From an uncultured Clostridia bacterium (lineage in GTDB: Bacteria; Bacillota; Clostridia; Lachnospirales; Lachnospiraceae): a stretch of DNA of 17,879 bases. A program made the position numbers and the translations under genes. Of this stretch, positions 13,188 through 17,879 are shown piece by piece (positions within the stretch are counted from its first letter, which is position 1; every line of letters begins with the position of its first letter). The notes under the pieces are model-generated. The model was not told where the DNA came from, made no database searches, and was given only the letters and a program-made list of their open reading frames with translations. The stretch lies in assembly GCA_946611595.1 (NCBI GenBank), contig CAMODY010000017.1:1-17879 (forward strand), read 5' to 3'.

Positions 13188-13700
13188 ATGATCAAAGAAT
13201 TAAGCGGAAAACAACCTAAGATAGAGAAAGCTTCTTTTATCGCTGAAAACGCAACGATCATCGGAGATGTAAAATTGGAAGAAGGAACGACCGTTTGGTA
13301 CGGAGCTGTGATCCGCGGCGACGGAGATTCCATTCGTGTCGGAAAGAATACCAATATTCAGGATAATACCGTCGTTCATGTAGATCCCGGAAATCCGGTC
13401 ACAATCGGCGAGAATGTAACCATCGGACATTCCTGCATTATCCACGGATGCACAATCGGGAACAATTGTCTGATCGGAATGGGGACGATCATCATGAATG
13501 GCGCAAAGATTGGGGATAACTGCCTGGTTGGCGCAGGAGCCCTGATCACGGAAAACAAAGAATTTCCTGCAGGATCTAAGATTTTAGGATCTCCGGCAAA
13601 AATCAAATCGGAAGTCTCCGAAAGTGATATGGTGCTGATCAAAGAAAGCGCAGAGTATTATATCGAAGATGCGGCGCTTTATAACAACAGTGCACAATGA
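13188..13700 (+). CDS. Gamma-carbonic-anhydrase-like hexapeptide protein
   Basis: This 170-residue protein is built of left-handed beta-helix hexapeptide repeats (about residues 15-125), with a C-terminal helix. RGDGDSIRVG (43-52), NIQDNTVVH (56-64), GHSCIIHGC (80-88) and IGMGTIIMNGAKIG follow the gamma-carbonic-anhydrase pattern. His64, His81 and His86 match the three metal ligands. Such proteins are trimers that bind Zn or Fe; many close relatives (YrdA, PaaY type) have uncertain or weak CO2 hydration or thioesterase activity. AAAGGA lies 6 nt before the ATG. It is in the operon with alaX. Confidence 0.92.
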   Translation: MIKELSGKQPKIEKASFIAENATIIGDVKLEEGTTVWYGAVIRGDGDSIRVGKNTNIQDNTVVHVDPGNPVTIGENVTIGHSCIIHGCTIGNNCLIGMGTIIMNGAKIGDNCLVGAGALITENKEFPAGSKILGSPAKIKSEVSESDMVLIKESAEYYIEDAALYNNSAQ

Positions 13701-13728
13701 AAGACGGAATTTTTGTTTTCCTGACCGC

Positions 13729-13757
13729 TTGTAACAGATATAAGAAACAAGTATGAT
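13729..13757 (+). promoter_or_regulatory. Promoter of the thioesterase-rhaD pair
   Basis: TTGTAA (13729-13734), a 17-bp spacer and TATGAT (13752-13757) lie before the thioesterase. Transcription would start at about 13764, with AAAGGAA at 13773-13779 as ribosome site. Confidence 0.55.
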
Positions 13758-13785
13758 TTGGAAAAACAAAACAAAGGAATCATAA

Positions 13786-14529
13786 ATGGACAGAACAGTT
13801 TTACAAAATACCGCAGATGTCTGCGAAAAAGACTATGTGATTGAAGAGGGCCAGGTGGATGCAGCGGGGCTTGTTACCTGTGGAACCCTTGCAAGATTCA
13901 TGCAGGATATGACGACCGTGCATATGAATCAGGCAGGGATCAGTGTTGAGACCTTGATGGAACAGGGACTTCTCTGGGTGATCGTCTGCACGCAGATCAA
14001 TATCAGCCGCCTTCCAAAACTCGGAGAAACAGTGGAGCAGTATTCCTGGGCAGGTGCGGAAAAGTTTGGCATGCATTCGAGACGCTATGCGTTTTTCACG
14101 AAAGAGGGAGAGGAACTGTTAAATGCGGCGTCTCTTTTCCTTCTGGTAGACAAAGACACCAGGGCCTTAAGCGAGCCGATTGAAGAGACGAGGGCTCTTC
14201 CAATCGTTGTTGTGGATGGAGAACCGAAGCTACCGAAGATGATGCAGAAATATCCGACACTGATGTTCGGAAAAACGCATATAGTTGATGAGTCGGAAAT
14301 CGACTATAACAACCATGTAAACAATGCGGTCTATCTTGACTGGGCGGACAGCATCTTTGATAGCGAATTTGTTAAGAATCGTGAAATGAAGGGTTTCTGG
14401 GTTCAGTATGATAAAGAGATCGTGCTGGGACAGAATGTCGAGATGAAATATGCGACGTCAGAAAACAGCGCATACCTTAAAGGCTGTGTAGATGGCACAG
14501 ATTACTTCAAAGTGAAATTTGATTTTTAA
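13786..14529 (+). CDS. Acyl-ACP thioesterase (FatA/FatB-like)
   Basis: This 247-residue cytoplasmic double-hotdog enzyme releases free fatty acids from acyl carrier protein. The N-terminal hotdog covers about 12-130 (VDAAGLVTCGTLARFMQD at 24-41) and the C-terminal one 160-247. The catalytic DxNxH triad is seen as Asp173, Asn175 and His177 in EIDYNNHVNNAVYLDW. The length is typical of the bacterial family. It has its own promoter, and the downstream aldolase gene starts 7 nt after its stop, so they are probably co-transcribed despite unrelated roles. Confidence 0.9.
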   Translation: MDRTVLQNTADVCEKDYVIEEGQVDAAGLVTCGTLARFMQDMTTVHMNQAGISVETLMEQGLLWVIVCTQINISRLPKLGETVEQYSWAGAEKFGMHSRRYAFFTKEGEELLNAASLFLLVDKDTRALSEPIEETRALPIVVVDGEPKLPKMMQKYPTLMFGKTHIVDESEIDYNNHVNNAVYLDWADSIFDSEFVKNREMKGFWVQYDKEIVLGQNVEMKYATSENSAYLKGCVDGTDYFKVKFDF

Positions 14530-14536
14530 TAGGAAT

Positions 14537-15349
14537 ATGAAAAACATTTTAAATGCACCATTTATCATAAAGTTGGCAGCAACCTGCGAGAATATGTACC
14601 GCCTCGGCTGGGATGAAAGGAACGGAGGAAATATTTCGTTGCTTTTAGGTGAAGATGAAGTGTCCGAATATCTGGACACTTCAAAAATCCTGAGAGTTAT
14701 CCCAACTGGATTTGAGGCAAAAGAGCTTTGCGGAAAATACTTTCTGGTTACAGGAACAGGAAAATATTTTAAAAATGTAAAAGGGGATCCCGAGAATAAT
14801 CTCGGGGTGATACGCATTGCGGAAGATGGATGCAATGCGGAGCTTCTTTGGGGATATCAGGATGGTGGAACATTTACTTCAGAACTCCCGGCGCATCTGA
14901 TGAGTCATATGGTTCGGCTGAAGCAGGATTCGGAGCACCGGGTTATTATGCATTCTCATCCGACGAATACGGTTGCGATGACATTTGTACATCCGCTGAC
15001 AGAAGGGGAGTTTTCCCATACACTTTGGCAGATGCATACGGAATGTATTTATGTTTTCCCGGATGGAGTTGGTGTTCTTCCGTTTATGGTTTTCGGCACG
15101 AAGGAAATTGGCGAGGCAACAGCTGAAAAAATGAAGGATTTTCGCCTTGTCGTTTGGGCGCATCATGGCATATATGGAGCAGGAAAAACTCTAGATGAAG
15201 CGTTCGGCCTGATTGAAACAGTCGAAAATGCGGCACAGATCTATATGCTGACGGAAGGAAAAGAGCGCATCAATATCATTACGGATGAGAATCTAAAAGC
15301 GTTGGCCGAGAATTTTAAACTTCCGTATAGAAAAGATTTTTTGGATTAA
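14537..15349 (+). CDS. rhaD: Rhamnulose-1-phosphate aldolase (class II)
   Basis: This 270-residue zinc aldolase cleaves L-rhamnulose 1-phosphate to dihydroxyacetone phosphate and L-lactaldehyde. GWDERNGGN (24-32) matches the RhaD phosphate site. Glu116, His139, His141 and His210 line up with the catalytic Glu and three zinc histidines of E. coli RhaD within one or two positions. I chose ATG 14537 by alignment with RhaD and the stop of the previous gene at 14529. A TTG at 14519 is in frame but overlaps that gene. The ribosome site is poor, so translation may be coupled to the thioesterase. No rhaA, rhaB or rhamnose transporter is beside it. A related class II aldolase substrate is possible. 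Confidence 0.88.
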   Translation: MKNILNAPFIIKLAATCENMYRLGWDERNGGNISLLLGEDEVSEYLDTSKILRVIPTGFEAKELCGKYFLVTGTGKYFKNVKGDPENNLGVIRIAEDGCNAELLWGYQDGGTFTSELPAHLMSHMVRLKQDSEHRVIMHSHPTNTVAMTFVHPLTEGEFSHTLWQMHTECIYVFPDGVGVLPFMVFGTKEIGEATAEKMKDFRLVVWAHHGIYGAGKTLDEAFGLIETVENAAQIYMLTEGKERINIITDENLKALAENFKLPYRKDFLD

Positions 15350-15355
15350 GAATGG

Positions 15356-15384
15356 AGCCGTTTGCGTGACAAACGGCTTTTTTT
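15356..15384 (+). terminator. Intrinsic terminator after rhaD
   Basis: AGCCGTTTG (15356-15364) pairs perfectly with CAAACGGCT (15370-15378), loop CGTGA, followed by six T. It starts 6 nt after the rhaD stop. Confidence 0.92.
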
Positions 15385-15426
15385 ATGTAAAATATAGTAC
15401 AGAAAAAAATGGAAATGGAGAAATAT

Positions 15427-16380
15427 ATGACACGCGAATTCAGAAAACTGGTAGATGCAGTAAAAGAAGAAATGGCGAAAAATGCACATGGCATCATGGC
15501 GGCAAATAAAATGGTTCCGGTCTCCGGAGAACGCCACAAACTTCCGCTTGAAGGAAGAGAAGTAGAGATCGTCCTTTATCCGGCGCTGAATGATGATGGA
15601 AGCAAGATGGATGGAAAACAGCCATTGATCGTAGGCTATCATGGCGGCGGTTTTGTCTTTGGCGGAGGAGCGCTTGACGATGCGATGTGGGTTGCAGTCA
15701 CAAAGGCACTTCATGTTAATGTAGCTTCTGTTGATTATAGAAAAAGCCCGGAGTTTAAGTGGAAAGAAACCTTCCTGGATTCTTATGAGGCGCTACTTTA
15801 TCTGGCAGACCATGCAGATGAATTTGGATTTGACGGAGAGCACATTTCCGTTATGGGTCAGTCTGCGGGAGGAAATCTGGCAGCCTCCGTCAGCCTGTGG
15901 AACAATTTGAAACAGTCTGTTAAATTGGACAATACCGTTTTGGTGTATCCGTTCCTGGACGTCTATACCGATCCGGATTCTAAGGGTAGTGGAAGCTTAA
16001 CAGGACCAATGACCTATGCAATGAATGAGCTGCACTGCGATTTCGAAGATACTTTGAATCCTCTGGTATCTCCTGTCTTTGCAGATGAATGTATGCTGAA
16101 AGGTCTTCCGAATACGATCCTGGATTTTAGCGAGAATGATAACCTGAGACACGAGGGAATGAAATACGCAGAGAAATTGAAAGCTGCAGGAGTAGCGGTT
16201 CATGAAAACCTTTCCGAAGGAATGCCGCACGGCTTCTTTGAAAGTGGTTTTAAAGAGCCGACCGAATTTGAGATCCAGAATCTCTTAGGAGAGAAGGGAC
16301 CGGAGATCATAGCAGATGGTTCTTTGGCAAGAAAAGCACAGGAGTGCCTTGCGTTTATCAATCAGCATTTTGTGAGATAA
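15427..16380 (+). CDS. Alpha/beta-hydrolase esterase, HSL family
   Basis: This 317-residue cytoplasmic carboxylesterase belongs to the hormone-sensitive-lipase-like (family IV) group. The oxyanion HGGG is at 72-75, followed by FVFGGG. DYRKSPEF (103-110) corresponds to the family DYRLAPE motif. The nucleophile is Ser146 in GQSAG, and the acid and base are Asp238 and His268 (MPHGF). The likely substrates are short-chain esters, perhaps acetylated plant sugars or drugs; the sequence does not say which. I chose ATG 15427 because GGAG lies 6 nt upstream. The in-frame ATG codons at 15409 and 15415 have no ribosome site. It is flanked by terminators on both sides, so monocistronic; the promoter is not clear (TATAGT at 15393 lacks a good -35). 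Confidence 0.9.
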   Translation: MTREFRKLVDAVKEEMAKNAHGIMAANKMVPVSGERHKLPLEGREVEIVLYPALNDDGSKMDGKQPLIVGYHGGGFVFGGGALDDAMWVAVTKALHVNVASVDYRKSPEFKWKETFLDSYEALLYLADHADEFGFDGEHISVMGQSAGGNLAASVSLWNNLKQSVKLDNTVLVYPFLDVYTDPDSKGSGSLTGPMTYAMNELHCDFEDTLNPLVSPVFADECMLKGLPNTILDFSENDNLRHEGMKYAEKLKAAGVAVHENLSEGMPHGFFESGFKEPTEFEIQNLLGEKGPEIIADGSLARKAQECLAFINQHFVR

Positions 16381-16397
16381 AGAATTGGAAAGACAGG

Positions 16398-16430
16398 AAA
16401 AGAGACAGCCATATGCGCTGTCTCTTTTTT
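16398..16430 (+). terminator. Intrinsic terminator after the esterase
   Basis: AAAAGAGACAGC (16398-16409) pairs with GCTGTCTCTTTT (16417-16428), 12 bp perfect with a 7-nt loop, ending in a T run. Confidence 0.92.
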
Positions 16431-16461
16431 GATGCATCATCAGACGCGGCAACTCTTACAT

Positions 16462-16492
16462 TTGACAACTATACTCCCAAAGGAGTATAGTT
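16462..16492 (+). promoter_or_regulatory. Promoter and operator of the DUF3990/Xre module
   Basis: Consensus TTGACA (16462-16467), an 18-bp spacer and TATAGT (16486-16491) form the promoter. A perfect 11-bp inverted repeat, AACTATACTCC (16467-16477) and GGAGTATAGTT (16482-16492), spacer CAAA, fills the spacer and -10 box. It is the obvious binding site for the Xre protein of the module. Confidence 0.75.
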
Positions 16493-16521
16493 TTAGTGCA
16501 GAATAAGAAAGGTTTAGAAGC

Positions 16522-17190
16522 ATGAGAATCTATCACGGATCACAAAAAATAATAGAGAAACCGATTTACGGAGCCGGGAAGCCATACAATGACTATGGAC
16601 AGGGCTTTTATTGTACGGAAAGTATAGAAATAGCTAAGGAATGGGCAGTCGAACAAGATCGAGATGGATTTTCCAATGCCTATGAACTGGATGTGGAGGG
16701 CCTCAAAATACTGAATCTTAATGATGAACAATTTTGTATCCTTCACTGGCTTTCGATCCTTCTCGAAAACCGCTATTTTGACATTCGATTTTCTATTGCA
16801 GCAGAAGCAAAGGAATATATTTTAGATAAATTCCGGGTGAATTATAAAACTGCAGATATCATTCGCGGATATCGAGCTGATGACAGTTACTTCTCCTTTG
16901 CACAGGATTTTCTAAATAATGCGATTTCTTACAGACAGCTGAATCGGGCCATGCATTTGGGCAATCTTGGAGAACAAATCGTTTTAAAAAGTAAAAAAGC
17001 TTTTGGAAGAATCAATTTTCTTGACTTCGAGCTGGCGGAAAGTGAGATCTGGTATCCGAAAAAAAAGGAACGGGATGATACGGCCAGACAGGACTATTTT
17101 GATAGCCGAAATAGCAGAAGACAGATGGGTGATTTGTTTATCAGCCAAATTATAGATAAGGAGATGACAACAGATGATCTGCGCATATGA
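16522..17190 (+). CDS. DUF3990-type putative ADP-ribosyltransferase toxin
   Basis: This 222-residue soluble protein opens with YHGS (4-7) and DYGQGFYCT (24-32), the signature of DUF3990 proteins, whose fold resembles ADP-ribosyltransferases. His5, Tyr30 and Glu151 (GNLGEQIVL) could form an H-Y-E type NAD site; this assignment is inference. IIRGYRADDSYFSFAQDFL (113-131) is another conserved family stretch. AAAGG (16508-16512) precedes the ATG. The next gene overlaps its 3' end by 17 nt and encodes an Xre-domain protein, so this is probably the toxin of a toxin-antitoxin pair. Toxin-first order is the reverse of mazEF. The target is unknown. Confidence 0.8.
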   Translation: MRIYHGSQKIIEKPIYGAGKPYNDYGQGFYCTESIEIAKEWAVEQDRDGFSNAYELDVEGLKILNLNDEQFCILHWLSILLENRYFDIRFSIAAEAKEYILDKFRVNYKTADIIRGYRADDSYFSFAQDFLNNAISYRQLNRAMHLGNLGEQIVLKSKKAFGRINFLDFELAESEIWYPKKKERDDTARQDYFDSRNSRRQMGDLFISQIIDKEMTTDDLRI

Positions 17191-17806
17191 TGAAATATAT
17201 CTTGAGCGTGCCAGAGATGTGCTTGCGGTCATGTTTGATTACGCAGTTAATTCTTTGAAAATCGAAGGGGATAAGTATTATAAGATGTTTGCAGGCTCTT
17301 CTGTCTGTAGGCAATTTGAATGCGGTAATCCTTCTTATGTGGCCGGGGCTTCAGGAATTGAATTGGCACATACTGTTTTGGACGAGATTGGTTTAGATAA
17401 AAACCTTTGCAAATATCAGAGTGTTCAGCGTTCCCCGGAATATTGGGCCGGATGGGCGATTGGATATTATCAATGGGAAGAAGATGAGGGCTTTGCACAG
17501 ATCGGGCAACTGTTGTCGTTTGCTGACATTGTCCGGATGTATCAAAAATATCATGAACTGGATATCAGACACTTTTGTGACCATTTAAACAAAATAAAAG
17601 CAGAAAAGCAGCTTGAAACAAAGCTGAAAACCATCCGAAGGCTTGCCGGTTATTCACAGAGTATGCTGGCGCTCAGGTCCGGAGTTCCGCTTCGAACGAT
17701 TCAGCAATACGAACAGAGGCAGAAAAATATCAATAAGGCACAGGCTGAGGCTGTCCTTAGTCTGGCAAGAGCACTGGGGTGTCAAAGCAGAGATTTGATG
17801 GAATGA
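17174..17806 (+). CDS. Xre-family putative antitoxin with long N-terminal domain
   Basis: This 210-residue protein has a C-terminal helix-turn-helix of Xre type (about 150-208: LKTIRRLAGYSQSMLALRSG, VPLRTIQQYEQ). The N-terminal 140 residues form a separate domain with ECGNPSYVAGASGIELA (49-65) and EYWAGWAIGYYQWEED (89-104), which I do not recognise by name. It may bind the toxin while the C-terminus binds the operator at 16467-16492. AAGGAG (17158-17163) lies 10 nt before ATG 17174, inside the upstream gene, so translation is coupled. The gene is followed by a strong terminator at 17830. Confidence 0.82.
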   Translation: MICAYDEIYLERARDVLAVMFDYAVNSLKIEGDKYYKMFAGSSVCRQFECGNPSYVAGASGIELAHTVLDEIGLDKNLCKYQSVQRSPEYWAGWAIGYYQWEEDEGFAQIGQLLSFADIVRMYQKYHELDIRHFCDHLNKIKAEKQLETKLKTIRRLAGYSQSMLALRSGVPLRTIQQYEQRQKNINKAQAEAVLSLARALGCQSRDLME

Positions 17807-17829
17807 TTGATAGCATAAAAAGAGACAGT

Positions 17830-17861
17830 AAAACAGACCGGGGATTCCCGGTCTGTTTTTT
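17830..17861 (+). terminator. Intrinsic terminator after the toxin-antitoxin pair
   Basis: A perfect 13-bp stem (17830-17842 with 17847-17859), loop GATT, is followed by T residues. The A run on the left could also serve a minus-strand gene beyond the window. Confidence 0.92.
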
Positions 17862-17879
17862 GTAGTCATTTGCTTTAGC

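Overview
The window reads as chromosomal DNA of an anaerobic, low-to-mid GC Firmicute, most likely a gut Lachnospiraceae-type Clostridium relative. The grounds are consensus AGGAGG ribosome sites and TTGACA/TATAAT-type promoters, a clostridial (CpI-type) [FeFe] hydrogenase, an acyl-ACP thioesterase, AlaX, RhaD, and REP elements of a type I recall from clostridial genomes. No rRNA, tRNA, CRISPR array, IS transposase or phage gene is visible.

Layout. 1-207: a bidirectional terminator, a second hairpin and a promoter. 208-1230: rhomboid protease. 1227-1856: an AT-rich mazEF toxin-antitoxin module with a palindromic operator. 1908-2327: HIT protein. 2326-2804: a small cysteine-rich protein gene bracketed by two identical, inverted 31-bp REP elements. 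2817-5793: a TetR regulator with an unusual cysteine cluster, then lon; both share a 20-bp dyad, so the regulator probably represses itself and lon. 5890-7173 (minus): an MFS transporter. 7555-11315: a three-gene operon of [FeFe] hydrogenase, 2x[4Fe-4S] ferredoxin and FAD flavoprotein of the fumarate reductase/AprA superfamily, divergent from the transporter across a 380-bp control region. 11449-11871 (minus): an unrecognised gene. 11986-15349: AlaX, gamma-carbonic-anhydrase-like protein, acyl-ACP thioesterase and rhamnulose-1-phosphate aldolase. 15427-16380: an HSL-family esterase. 16522-17806: a DUF3990-type toxin with an Xre-type partner, behind a second palindromic operator.

How the genes may work together. 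The strongest candidate for an undescribed system is 5890-11315. A soluble hydrogenase is translationally coupled to a ferredoxin and followed by a flavin oxidoreductase. This suggests electrons move between H2 and an unidentified small organic substrate that the divergent transporter brings in or exchanges. The shared control region has a perfect 18-bp palindrome close to the Rex redox-repressor consensus, repeats of its half-site around the transporter promoter, and a foldable 80-nt transporter leader. The hydrogenase has also lost two of the four cysteines of its N-terminal [2Fe-2S] domain.

A second regulatory unit is the TetR-lon pair, which may tie protein quality control to a thiol or metal signal. 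Functions rest on motif recognition by eye. Promoters, operators and RNA folds are sequence predictions.
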